From Heterobasidion occidentale (taxonomy: Eukaryota; Basidiomycota; Agaricomycetes; Russulales; Bondarzewiaceae), in assembly GCA_039111635.1 (NCBI GenBank), contig JBCAQO010000037.1:1-50209 (forward strand): 50,209 nt of DNA, read 5' to 3'. The position numbers and the translations under genes were made by a program. This document shows, in pieces, positions 30,589 to 40,140 of this stretch. Each line of letters opens with the position of its first letter. Position 1 is the stretch's first letter. The notes beneath the pieces were generated by a model, which was given only the letters and a program-made list of their open reading frames with translations, did no database searches and was not told the origin of the DNA.

Positions 30589-31052
30589 ACCATGACAATC
30601 TAGCAGCAGGACATCCAGGACAAAGGGGAACTCTAGCATTAGTCGGACAAGAATTCACTTGGCCAGGAATATCAAACACAGTTCACCAATATGTGGAAGG
30701 ATGCGCCATCTGTCAATCCACCAAGAACGACACACATCCCACCATGGTGCCCCTACAACCAACAGAAATCCCAGATCGACCCTTCGGAACAATAACCATG
30801 GATTTTATTACAGATCTACCAGAATCAAATGGATACGACTCGCTACATGTAGTAACCGATCGATTCACCAAAACCGCAGTAATAACTCCATGCCTGAAAA
30901 CCATCGACTCGGATGGAACGGCCAAAATCTTGCTAGAAAACACCTGGAGACGCTATGGATTGCCAGATAAAATCATATCGGATAGAGGAACTCAATTCGC
31001 TTCAAAAGTAGCGCAAGCCCTGCTCAAAGAATTAGGAATCAAATCGCTTTAA
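30501..31052 (+). pseudogene. pol: Pol of element A: integrase zinc finger and catalytic core
   Basis: HHCC finger (LNHDNLAAGHPGQRG..VEGCAICQSTK) and the first two catalytic Asp residues (TITMDFITDLPES; IISDRGTQFASK). A one-base loss near 31047 stops the frame before the third acidic residue, which follows in the next frame (HPQTDGATERMNQ). Confidence 0.88.
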
Positions 31053-31093
31053 GCACAGCCTATCACCCGCAGACGGACGGTGCTACTGAACGA

Positions 31094-31477
31094 ATGAATC
31101 AGGAATTGGAACAATACCTAAGAGCATTTTGCAGCTCTTCACAGGACGATTGGGCCGGACTAATCCCCTACGCGGAATACGCCCACAACACCCATCAGCA
31201 CTCAGCCACGCAGAAGTCACCATTTGAACTTCTCCATGGATATCAACCACGGGCTTACCCAGCCATCATCGGAAACACGAATGTCCCCACCGCCGATGCT
31301 CGCCTCGAAGCTCTGCAACGTGCTAGGAAGGAAGCACAAGCCAGCCTCGAAATTGCAGCCGAAGCCATGAGGATACAGCACGACCGTTTTGGAACGGACC
31401 TGCCCCTTTCAAGAAAGGAGATCAAGTATGGCTTGATGGGAAGAACATCCACACCGATCACCCATCAGAGAAACTGA
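31094..31477 (+). pseudogene. pol: Pol of element A: integrase C-terminal part
   Basis: MNQELEQYLRAFCSSSQDDW, then AEYAHNTHQHSATQKSPFEL and LHGYQPRAYPAIIG. It ends by a shift near 31410, before the GDQVWL-type SH3-like region; the next frame picks up at about 31480. Confidence 0.82.
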
Positions 31478-31536
31478 GACCCAAACGCTTTGGGCCATTT
31501 GAAATCACTGACACCATAGGAAATGTCAACTTCAGG

Positions 31537-32229
31537 TTGAAACTGCCCAACAGCTGGAAGCGCATTCACGACGTCTTCCATGCTAGTCGACTCACGCCCT
31601 ACAAGGAAAACGAAGTCTATGGCCCGAACTACCCTAAACCGGCTCCGGACCTGATCGAAGGGCAAGAAGAATTCGAAGTCGAAGCCATTGTCGGAGCTAG
31701 GCGCTTCGGACGATGGAAGATCCTGCAGTACCTGATCAAATGGAAGGGCTACCCGGAATCGGACAACTCTTGGGAAGCCGCGGCAAACGTCACTAACGCA
31801 CAAGAAGCCATAAAGGACTTCTACCGCCGGCACCCTCGGGCAGTCAAAGGAATGGAAGCCTCCATTCTGGCCCTGGTGATCGAATTAGAACTCAACAGAG
31901 TAGCCGAAGAAGATCAAATCAGAAAGAAGCTCGAGAAGCATCCGATCGGAAAGAAGCTTCTCGCTACAGGATTAGCTATCCCCCAGATCATGGAAGAGAT
32001 CAACAAACGAATGACGCAGCTAAAGAGGCCGCCCCTGGTTCCTCGATCAAAAGTGCCACCACCGGCGATCAACGATCGAGAAGCGCAGCCAAAGAAGCCC
32101 AATATAGATTCGTCTCGATCAAAGCTGCAGCAGAAGCGATCGGACAACTCTAATTGGCGGACTCAAGCATACCAGGAGCTACAAAAGCAGACCAACCGAG
32201 GATTGGCATGGCCAGGCAAACGACTATGA
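31537..32229 (+). pseudogene. pol: Pol of element A: chromodomain and C-terminal tail
   Basis: NVFHASRLTPYKENE-like linker (here DVFHASRLTPYKENE), then a chromodomain at about 31670-31830 (EVEAIVGARRFGRW, YLIKWKGYPESDNSWE). Chromodomains bind methylated histone tails and steer integration. Next comes one copy of a 32-residue module (HPIGKKLLATGLAIPQI, about 31933-32028) present four times in element C, then a basic Ser/Lys/Arg-rich end. The TGA at 32227-32229 overlaps the ATG of a small downstream ORF. Confidence 0.85.
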
Positions 32230-32372
32230 CCCCTTTCGACCCCACTCTATCCACAGTAGCCGTTTATACCGTCGTCGTGACTCTTGCTCTCACCGCTGTC
32301 TCCATCGCCATCGCCCTTGTTCTCGGATCTGTTCACGCTGCTGCCACCATTGGCGTCTCCTCCATCGTATAA
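32226..32372 (+). CDS. Small hydrophobic ORF overlapping the end of pol (element A)
   Basis: ATG 32226 overlaps the pol stop as ATGA and encodes 48 residues: a short polar start (MTPFDPTLS), one long hydrophobic segment (VAVYTVVVTLALTAVSIAIA, then LVLGSV) fit for a membrane helix, and AAATIGVSSIV. Its position between pol and ORF3 and the stop-start overlap suggest reinitiation. It may equally be chance; no homologue in element C was found. Confidence 0.3.
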   Translation: MTPFDPTLSTVAVYTVVVTLALTAVSIAIALVLGSVHAAATIGVSSIV

Positions 32373-32491
32373 AAAGACACCCTGCATCGGACAGAAACAT
32401 TCCTCAGCATCCCAGCTACAACTCGAATGTCCCTTGCCGCCACACACCTTTTCTTACACAACTCCCCCCGCTACATCTCAGTAACATCAGA

Positions 32492-33960
32492 ATGACCTCC
32501 GCTACCACTTCCCCTCATGCCTCCAACACCTCCTCCCCCAACCCCTTCATCCTTCGCACCATCTCCCCGCCCACTACCACACCCACGCTCATTGACGACA
32601 CGGACTCAGATTACGACAGCGAGGACGACATCCCTTCCGAAGGCGTCCCTGTCGCCGATCCCCTCACAGAGTTTGTTATTCCCCGGTTCCCAGCTGAAAT
32701 GCCAAACCCCCACATCGCCATTCCTCCGTTGGCTTTCGCCATTCACAACGAAAACCCTCGTATTCGAATCCGCGCCATACCCAACCCCCTCTACGACATC
32801 CGTCTCTACCAGGACTTGAATACGAATCATAGCATCTACCACCTTACGCTCGCCGAGGACGAGGCACCTATCATTCTGAATCAGCCTGGCTTGAAGAACC
32901 CCCGTGCCTTTCTTTTCTATTTACAGCAAGCAGTCTGGGCGCAAGCCTATCAGGTTTTCTCGGGACCGCTCAACCAGACCCAAGCTATTCTCCTCGCCAA
33001 CCTCACCGTCACCTCCTACCGCATGAAAGGATTGATCAATCTCCCCGCCATTCGCAACGACATGATAAATTTCCGACTGGGAGGAATCTTCACCACCAGC
33101 TCCATCCTCCTACAGGCGCACACCATACCAGCCTGGCTCGATGTACTGGCTCGAATCCGCTACAAGGAGAACACGATCCGTTGGTTCCGATTCGCAGGAC
33201 ATAATGGAGCACGTCTAGAGATCGAAGAGTACGTTCCTAAAGGACTACTGCCGACCCACTCCTTCCCGCTTAACAGTCGAGGGGTTCACCCCATTGCGTG
33301 CTACTGGCCCGGCGGATGTACCCCGGAGGATAACGTTAGGCCCTGGGTTATGACAAAACCGGATATACAGGAACAGGGGTTTCACCAGATCGACGCTGAG
33401 GAACCCATGACAGTCGATCCCCCCGAGCCCGATCTCCCGGCGGTAAACCCCTTTCAGCCCACCGACGAGGAGACCGCCGAATTCACGCGACCCACCAGCC
33501 CCCTTACGACCCCGAACAAGTCGTCCGGGATCGCCAGGTACTTCAGCCGCTACCGGTACCACCCCCGTCACCCCCTGCTGTGTCCCCATCCCCCCCCCTA
33601 CTCGGCGACGACCTCACCCGTCCTATCATTGTCGACGAAGCCTCCCCCCAGTCGCCGGACGTTCCTGTCGCAACTGAAGAGGGATGGCCTGCAGACGCAT
33701 TGGACTCCGAAAACGTCTGGCCTAACCCGCCTACTCTCCCGCCTTCTCCACCCACCGACCCCGCTACTCGTAACTGCTGGGAATGTGGACGCGCCGGCCA
33801 TCTCGTCGTGGGATGTCCAATCACGGGCATTCGCCAGAGAACGGACGTTACGGCGCGCGGCTTTCTTCAAGACTACGATAGGCATCGCATGCAGTCCCGG
33901 CGCCTTCGTCTGCAGATGGATAGGACGGCTGAGAATATGGGTACCACAAGCAGGCATTAG
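32492..33960 (+). CDS. Post-pol ORF3 of element A with a zinc knuckle
   Basis: ATG 32492 (MTSATTSPHASNT) opens a Ser/Thr/Pro-rich acidic start (DDTDSDYDSEDDIPSEG), then a folded-looking middle (NPRAFLFYLQQAVWAQAYQV, LLANLTVTSYRMKGLINLP, TIPAWLDVLARIRYKENTIR). The open frame formally runs to 33982, but from about 33480 the natural continuation lies in another frame (THQPPYDPEQVVRDRQ) that carries a perfect CCHC knuckle, CWECGRAGHLVVGC (33775-33816), and a basic end (MQSRRLRLQMDR). So one shift near 33480 probably splits an ORF of about 490 codons. This is a gag-like finger after pol, not an envelope: no signal peptide or anchor. Function unknown, probably RNA-binding. Confidence 0.6.
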
Positions 33961-34086
33961 ACCATTTAATCGACACCGCTAACTGGACCGGATATCCCGC
34001 TCGGAACATCCCCACCTTCGACGAAGTCCACCTGAGGAGACCCGCCCCTACCATCGGTGCACCCGCCAAGCGCCGAAGACTTGTAT

Positions 34087-34099
34087 AGAGAGGGGGTAG
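34087..34099 (+). other. Polypurine tract of element A
   Basis: AGAGAGGGGGTAG directly precedes the 3' LTR start TGTTAGG. Confidence 0.8.
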
Positions 34100-34934
34100 T
34101 GTTAGGACCGCGTCCTAACACGTGCTTCGCACGTGAGTGGATGGGCTGGTCAAGTGCTTTGGACTTGTTGCAGACTCGGACCGCTTTCTATGACTCCTTA
34201 CCATTTACATGCTAACGCATGAACGCTGACTCTCGGGTTCCTGATTCTTGATGTGGACAGACATTGGTTCCTGACCCCCGTTCCTGGTTCTTGATCGATC
34301 AAGATGTGGATGGACATTAGTGATTCGGATTACTATATTTGGCTACATGGCAGGTCGATGAGGTATTCTAGCTTACGGATCTCGATCGTTGACTTCGGTA
34401 CCTGAGAAGCGCACGGACCAGATCTTGATCCTGCCCTAGACACTTCTGTACGTAAATAGCCGAGATGAGCTTCTAAGAAGCTCAGCTCGTTCACCTGTAA
34501 TACACTCGATCTCTGCACTGCACCCGGCGTCTGGCTACCTTCTTAGCCCACGCTTCGTGATCTCTGTCAGATCTGAGAAACTCTTTGCACGGTCTGACGA
34601 AGCACTGGACTCGTCTCCCTTCCCTCCCCTCCCTCTACTCATCCGCTTCTATACCGGGCTAGCTGCCTACCGTGTTCTCAGTTGGACACCCCCTCGTGTC
34701 ATCTGTTGGACAGGAGAAGATCATCCGGTTCCTCCTCATCATCGAGAAGACCTTGAAGATCACCTTCTCAATCTCTTCGAGAACAAGGCCGACAGCGACC
34801 CCGAGTTCCTCGAAAGAGCCCAAAGACGATCCATCGTCTTCATCCATTGGAGTCTACGACTATACGAACCAGTGGAGGTTTAGCCTAGGGACCCCTTCGT
34901 GCATCGGTGCACGTGATAGGTCTCCGACCTAACA
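34100..34934 (+). repeat. 3' LTR of element A (835 bp)
   Basis: Preceded by the polypurine tract and followed by the duplication actag. Carries the intact LTR-encoded frame (34482-34883). Confidence 0.96.
34482..34883 (+). CDS. AUG-less ORF encoded inside the LTR (R/U5), family A
   Basis: From the predicted RNA start (AGCTCGTTCA at 34484-34493) a frame stays open for about 130 codons to TAG, with no ATG. The last 80 residues read FYTGLAAYRVLSWTPP, VICWTGEDHPVPPHH, REDLEDHLLNLFENKADSDP, SIVFIHWSLRLYEPVEV. This aligns with the LTR-encoded frame of element C (47029-47341) over 55 residues with a single one-residue gap: FYTGLA, C, G, VP, H, E, L, L and PE keep the same spacing. The DNA in FYTGLA differs only at third codon positions, the sign of selection on protein. 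In the 5' LTR of A two indels shift it, in B one, and in the solo LTR a CGA-to-TGA change stops it. Confidence 0.6.
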   Translation, partial: SARSPVIHSISALHPASGYLLSPRFVISVRSEKLFARSDEALDSSPFPPLPLLIRFYTGLAAYRVLSWTPPRVICWTGEDHPVPPHHREDLEDHLLNLFENKADSDPEFLERAQRRSIVFIHWSLRLYEPVEV

Positions 34935-34939
34935 ACTAG
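34935..34939. repeat. Target site duplication of element A, right
   Basis: actag, exact match to 24538-24542. Removing 24543-34939 restores a continuous host gene. Confidence 0.93.
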
Positions 34940-36453
34940 ACAGTACACAACCTCGGTGTGTGCGACCTTGTGAGGGACAGATGGGAACACAGCATCCCAA
35001 AGCTGTTGAAGCTCGTGGACCATGCTTGATATATCCCACAGATTCTCCAATGTGCCGATGAAGTTGCGCCAGGATGGAACGAAGACACGTCGCCAGCGTG
35101 CCTGAGTCCCAGCAGGAAGGTCGTCCATCGAAAATCCATTGGAGCGCCCGGACTTGGATCAATTTCGCGGCTGCGACAGTGGGGGGAATTGGTTGACTTC
35201 GGGGAGGTTATGGTGCTGGATCTTGACGCTCGCAGGCTTGGAAGGTCAAGCAATTATTGGTGGTAGGTCACCAGAAAGACAATGAAAACACACCGTGTGA
35301 CAAGGCAGACTCTCAAATTCTTCAATAATATCTCCGTCCTCATCGAGGTCAGCTGGCATCACTGCATTGTGATTGGCATTGTCTTCCTGTATGGTCCGCA
35401 TGTGGAACCCATGCCCATGGGTGATGTGAATGTCAGGTACCTAAGTTTTGTTAGTAGTCTACCGGAATGTAAGCGAGAATGTACCTCAAATGTATGATCA
35501 TTCTCTTTGCTCGAGGACTCCTTGTCGCGCTGCCTAGCCATGACTTGCGGAATGGCAGCACCTTCGTGGCTTTCATCTTCATCTTCGAGACCGCCATAAT
35601 CCATTCCCAAAATAGTGTTATTGCTATCGAGAGTGGACGCGGCCTGAAGTCTTGGGCCTAAACGGAGCGGAGTACTGGTGGACGCTGAGGGCAAACGTGC
35701 CTGGGGGAGAGCAGGGATCTTGAACACCGGGAAAGTCTTTTTACCAGTGGAAAACCCTGGGTTGAGTCCTGAAGGAGTATAAGGCTGATGCAAACGCGCC
35801 ATCCTCTGTGCGTCCATTGAAGCCAGGCTGCAAGTTTATGTAAGCCAATCAGCGTGCGAGTGGCACAAGATGCTATGGTGGGCTGACCTGTTCGACTTGC
35901 TATGCTCATCCTCCACAGCCTTCCTCTTCAAGTTTGACCTTAAGGATTGTTTGGCCTTGCTGCGTTCGACCATGATCTCGGATCTAACGGTAGGTCGAAT
36001 CTTCTTCGGTATATCATTCAACTTATCCTGAGATTCCTTATCAGTATCAGGAACCTTGCCGCCTTCAATATTTATCAACAACAAGAGACTTGGAGACAGT
36101 AAGGGTTGCTCACCTTTAGTACTAACATCAGCCAGTTCACTGATCACGGTGCTCGACGCAGATACGGCACGGATTTTTTTTATGACCTTTTTCGCGGCAC
36201 TCGTACCAGGATTGGCCGCGTTCTTCATATCAGATGTGTATGCAACTTGCATGCATTCTTCCAACAGTGCAACTTTACTGACTGATATCTTCCCCTTTGC
36301 TATAGACAATTCTTTCTCCATCTCCGCCAAATTTTGCTCTTCAGCAACCTCAACATGGCTCCAATGGCGTACCTTAGCGTCTGGGAGTCCAGGATGGCAA
36401 TCCTTGTTTGAAGCTCGAGTAGCAAGGTGATCTGTGGTCGGGATCTGGGACAT
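34940..36453 (-). CDS. 5' exons of the same multi-exon gene
   Basis: Starts at ATG 36453 with MSQIPTTDHLATRASNKDC; the HLATRASN-type start is one I associate with a large mushroom gene family. Exons: 36453-36114, 36062-35888, 35827-35485, 35440-about 35290, about 35234 to near 34955. Introns are 45-60 bp (GTGAGC..GAAG, GTCAGC..GCAG, GTACAT..TTAG). Later exons read DLPAGTQARWRRVFVPSWRN and WDISSMVHELQQLWDAVFPS and continue, across the 10.4 kb element A, into MQRIYEWRNGF at 24491. An in-frame TGA at 35161-35159 may be a nonsense mutation or mark an unrecognised splice site. The role is unknown; the first exon is a charged helix. Confidence 0.55.
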
Positions 36454-37218
36454 ATCAAAAATCTGGTAGGTGAAATTTGGTTACGTGTGGGGGATCAAAA
36501 ATCTCATCGGACCCTCTGGGTGCACCTTTTGACCCGCAACTTTGTAACACCAGCCATCTGCTGCATGGATCAGATCGGTGACTAGTCAACTGAATACTAA
36601 TAAGAAATATGTCATGACCATTTATTTGTGGACCACGAAGTTCTGGATTGGATACATTGCGTGCTCACTGCTCCATGCTGCTGACCGCTGCCCATCCGCT
36701 GCTGCTCCCTATTGATGCACATAAGTGAGGCTTGAAGACTCGTCAAGAAGTGACCCAGCAACCGTCTTCAAAGGTTGTGTTAATCCTACGGTCCTCCTGG
36801 TACTAGTAACAGACTTGTCATCACAAACTTGAGGAGACGCAGGTGTATTTTGGGTCAGTTCCATCTCCTATGTTACTGGCTTCTTTTTGTTCGCTAATAT
36901 ACGCTGACAATAAGCCACTCCACAATTTTCATTCAATGTCTGGTGCTAACAGCTCCCCAACCTCCTTCAAGGCTATTTGATGTACCGTTTGCTAATCCTT
37001 GTCCCATAGGGCGCCGTTCAGATGCCATAAAAGATTATATTCAACCATGCGGTCCTTAGATTATCATCCACTCGCAACGGTTTTGGCCCATAAAAATAGA
37101 AAAAGCTGACATTTGTGGAGTGCAAGCTGTGGTGCAAGCCTCGCATTTACTCATGTTTGGCGGCATTTCACTCTACTTTTTCCCCTTGTTGTTTTCATCG
37201 CACTTCCTCCCACTGATT
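36454..37218. other. Intergenic region
   Basis: About 765 bp between two divergent starts (minus-strand gene at 36453 and plus-strand Plavaka-like gene at 37219). No coding region supported; AT-rich near 37090-37110. Confidence 0.4.
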
Positions 37219-37609
37219 ATGATCCCTCGTAACCGCAGGTTTCAACATCGCAATTATGTTTGCGGCATCGGAACATGTCAACGCGGATTCAAAAATCCGT
37301 CAGGCTGTACACAGCATCGTAATGCTGCACACACTGGCAATGCAGCTAACAAGATCCAAGTGCCTCCGCATGTGGAGGAGCCACGAAATGGCCCAGATAT
37401 TCAGTTACCAGCGAACGAGCAAGAAGCAAGGTCTTATAACGCCCATCATCCCATTCTCAATGGTATGTAGATGCATACATGTACCCTGGCTTGAAGAATC
37501 TCACCACTTGTGTAGGAATTCCTTGCGACGCAGACGGCCACGATCTAGTACCTGCCAGCACTCTCCCTACTCCTCCGACTAAGCTGGAACAAGATGATTC
37601 TTCTCATAC
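37219..37609 (+). pseudogene. Second Plavaka-like transposase, N-terminus cut by element C
   Basis: ATG 37219 (MIPRNRRFQHRNYVCG). A C2H2 finger CGIGTCQRGFKNPSGCTQHR (Cys-X4-Cys..His-X3-4-His) opens the protein, as in Plavaka transposases. Exon 1 ends at 37462 and an intron 37463-37515 (GTATGT..GTAG) leads to GIPCDADGHDLVPASTLPT, matching the usual HP.LNG.PCDA.G block at the splice junction (HHPILN | GIPCDADG). The frame stops at the LTR of element C (37610). The rest of the gene is not found right of element C. It is a different copy from the relic at 3967-5579, which is on the other strand. Confidence 0.62.
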
Positions 37610-38124
37610 TGTTAAGACTGTGGCTAGCCGGCACAAACACATGATATATGATCACCTGATCATATGACACGCGGTCTATGACCAACGGATATGACCTATA
37701 CCCGGTGACCGACCCATTGACTTCACCAACAGACATTGAGTTATCTTATCTTATCTTTCTTTCCTGAGTTAACGATCAGTTACATCACTGACATCATTGA
37801 TTGCATCATGCTTCTCTGATTGCATCATAGATTACATCACTCCGATCGTTGATCATTTACTTCTATTTGCCTCGGTGCCTTAAGCACAGACCTTCTGTAG
37901 ATCTTGCCCTAAAGCGGATCACATATATATAGAACGAGCCAGAGACCTGTATCGCCAGCTTGTTCACCTTTGTTACTCCCCACCTGTTCTTACTCTTGAC
38001 CTTTGGTACTAGCCATACCTCTGCTACATCATAGTCTTTGCCAATAGGCCAGACTCTTGATTGTCAATAGAACATCTGTTTGAGCATTGGTTTGACTTGC
38101 CCTGCGCTTCTCTCTATCATCATC

Positions 38125-38129
38125 CTCAA
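38125..38129. repeat. Target site duplication of the solo LTR, left
   Basis: ctcaa, repeated at 38965-38969. Confidence 0.92.
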
Positions 38130-38964
38130 TGTTAGGTCGGAGACCTATCACGTGTGCCTATGCATGAAGGGGTCCCTAGGCTAAACCTCCACTGGTTTAT
38201 ATAGTTGTAGACTCCAATGGATGAAGACGATGGATCGTCTTTGAGCTCTTTCGAGGAACTCGGGGTCACTGTCGGCTTTGTTCTTGAAGAGATTGAGAAG
38301 GTGATCTTCGAGGTCTTCTCAATGATGAGGAGGAACCGGATGATCTTCTCCTGTCCAACAGATGACACGAGGGGGTGTCCAACTGAGAACACGGAAGGCA
38401 GCTAGCCCGGTATAGAAGCGGATGAGTAGAGGGAGGGGAGGGAAGGGAGACAAGTCCAGTGCTTCGTCAGACTGTGCAAAGAGTTTCTCAGATCTGACAG
38501 AGATCACGAAGCGTAGGCTAGGAAGGTAGCCAGACACCGGGTGCAGTGCAGAGATCGAGTGTATTACAGGTGAATGAGCTGAGCTTCTTAGAAGCTCATC
38601 TCGGCTATTTACATGAAGAAGTGTCTAGGGCAGGATCAAGATCTGGTCTGTGCGCTTCTCAGGTACCTAAGTCAACGATCGAGATCCGTAAGCTAGAATG
38701 CCTCATCGACCTGCCATGTAACTAAATATAGTAATCAGATCACTAATGTCTGTCCACATCTTTGATCAATCAGGAACCAGGAACTGGGGTCAGGAATCAA
38801 TGTCTGTCCACATCAAGAATCAGGAACTAGAAGTCAGCGTTCATGCATCAGCATGTAAATGGTAACGAGTCATGGAAATCAGTCCAAGTCTGTAACAAGT
38901 CCAAAGCACTTGACCAGCCCATCTGCTCACGTGCGAAGCACGTGTTAGGACGCGGTCCTAACAC
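38130..38964 (-). repeat. Solo LTR of family A nested in the 5' LTR of element C
   Basis: 835 bp, same ends as the LTRs of elements A and B, flanked by the exact duplication ctcaa (38125-38129 and 38965-38969). Its removal joins CATCCTCAA to CAACTCAGTCG, as in the uninterrupted LTR at 47086-47104. Many transitions against the other copies mark it as older. Solo LTRs arise by recombination between the two LTRs of a full element. Confidence 0.95.
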
Positions 38965-38969
38965 TCAAC
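38965..38969. repeat. Target site duplication of the solo LTR, right
   Basis: ctcaa, identical to 38125-38129. Confidence 0.92.
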
Positions 38970-39267
38970 AACTCAGTCGTCATCTCAATACTGGCTGAGT
39001 TCTACACAGGACTAGCAGTATTCTATCTCAACTTTAGTGGGCAGCATATCTACTGCCATCCAGGTCCGCATCAGGTCGTACCCGCACATCTGTGGGAAAA
39101 CCTTTGTGCATTCCTGGAGACGCGATACCATCACGAATCCCTCGTACATCCCGAATTACGCACACAAGTAGCCGCTGGTGCTTTTATCGGACGTACCTGG
39201 ATTTGGCACGTCCCTCAGTGACTCAGGAGCCTCCTGGCACATCACGTGCGAAGACCAGGTCTTAACA

Positions 39268-39280
39268 CTTGAACGAGCTC
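39268..39280 (+). other. Self-complementary primer-binding site of element C
   Basis: CT then TGAACGAGCT (39270-39279), exact reverse complement of AGCTCGTTCA at 46915-46924 in the 3' LTR; with the 5' LTR copy (AGCTTGTTCA) one pair becomes G-U. Same arrangement as elements A and D. Confidence 0.75.
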
Positions 39281-39576
39281 ACCTGCCCCTGCCTCACTCT
39301 GGACGGACTACCCTCCCCAAATACCAAGATCATTGGTGTCATCACCTTCCATCTACACGAAGGCGATTTACGCCGAACACACACACTCTCACAACCCTTG
39401 TAGCAGAACACCCGAGGTCATTATCAGTGCGATTAACCAAATCACCGACAGTTTGTTCAGACCGCTACTCCATCATCCCCCATACCGATACCTACTCGAA
39501 AGGGACGGATACGTTACGTTCCCCATCTCTATCCAGATCACACCCCATTACTCCAACCTTTGCCCAGCCAACGAAG

Positions 39577-40137
39577 ATGAGTACCGCCAAGACCCCGGAA
39601 CCGGAACCCCCGGACAAAGCCTTTTGACTGCCCAGCGTACCAGACCGACTATTGAAAGTCACCCAAGGAAACAGAAATTGGGTCCAGTACACGCAGAGGT
39701 TCGGAGCGGTCACCCTCCTAGCCAGAGCAGACGACCAACTCAAAAAGAAATACTACCTGAGAGGACTCAAGAAAGAACTTGCCGTGCGAGTCCTTCAGGA
39801 CGGAGTACCAGATCGTTTTGAAGATCTGATAACTCAAACAGGGAAGCACGCGGAGTCAATAAAAGAAGAAGCTTTTCACAAAGCCTACAGACCAATCCTA
39901 TCGCCATACCGAGGAAGGAAGAGGAAGCACGAAGGTACTGACAACTACATTTGCTTTAGTTGCAGTGAACCAGGACACTGGGCAAGGAACTGCCCAAACC
40001 GAAGGAACAAGAAGCCAAAGAAGACCCTATGGGAAAGGATGCAAGGAACCCCGGAGCGAAACCGATACCAGGAAAAGAAGCTCACGGAAGCTTCGGAGAT
40101 CCAACGTCTCTTGGAACAGATCCCGGATAGACGCTAG
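39577..40137 (+). pseudogene. gag: Gag of element C, internally shortened
   Basis: ATG 39577 gives MSTAKTPEPEPPDKAF, then a TGA (39625-39627), then the same frame continues with the second half of Gag (NRNWVQYTQRF, YYLRGLKKELAVRVLQDGV) and an intact CCHC knuckle CFSCSEPGHWARNC (39955-39996), then a basic tail. Compared with the Gag of element A about 150 residues of the capsid domain between start and RVNQGK-like region are missing, so an internal deletion joined the ends. The upstream frame is open without ATG back into the LTR. Confidence 0.75.
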
Positions 40138-40140
40138 CCA

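Larger units (their letters stand above)
24543..34934 (+). mobile_element. Complete Ty3/Gypsy chromovirus, element A (10.4 kb)
   Basis: LTRs 24543-25375 and 34100-34934, exact 5-bp target duplication actag outside both. Internal order on the plus strand: self-complementary primer site, AUG-less ORF0, gag, protease, RT, RNase H, integrase, chromodomain, a small hydrophobic ORF, ORF3 with a zinc knuckle, polypurine tract. The LTRs differ by about four transitions and four single-base indels, so the insertion is recent, yet gag-pol has many single-base frameshifts. It sits in an intron of the minus-strand gene whose exons flank it. Confidence 0.97.
37610..39267 (+). repeat. 5' LTR of element C, with nested solo LTR
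   Basis: Starts TGTTAAGACTG in the Plavaka-like exon and ends GGTCTTAACA. Without the nested 835-bp LTR and its 5-bp duplication it is about 818 bp. TATA box ATATATATAG near 37923-37932. The self-primer here reads AGCTTGTTCA, one C-to-T change from the 3' LTR. About 37755-37860 differs greatly from the same part of the 3' LTR. Confidence 0.88.

Noticed and set aside
32492..33982. Envelope gene of element A
   Set aside because: No signal peptide or transmembrane anchor, and the C-terminal half carries a CCHC knuckle, which points to nucleic-acid binding.
37610..37614. Target duplication for element C
   Set aside because: The 5 bases left (catac) and right (ttacc) do not match, nor do neighbouring shifts of the boundary.
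39333..39821. 162-codon open frame across the element C gag start
   Set aside because: It conflicts with the MSTAK start and knuckle-bearing gag frame, and its second half is a frameshifted read of gag.
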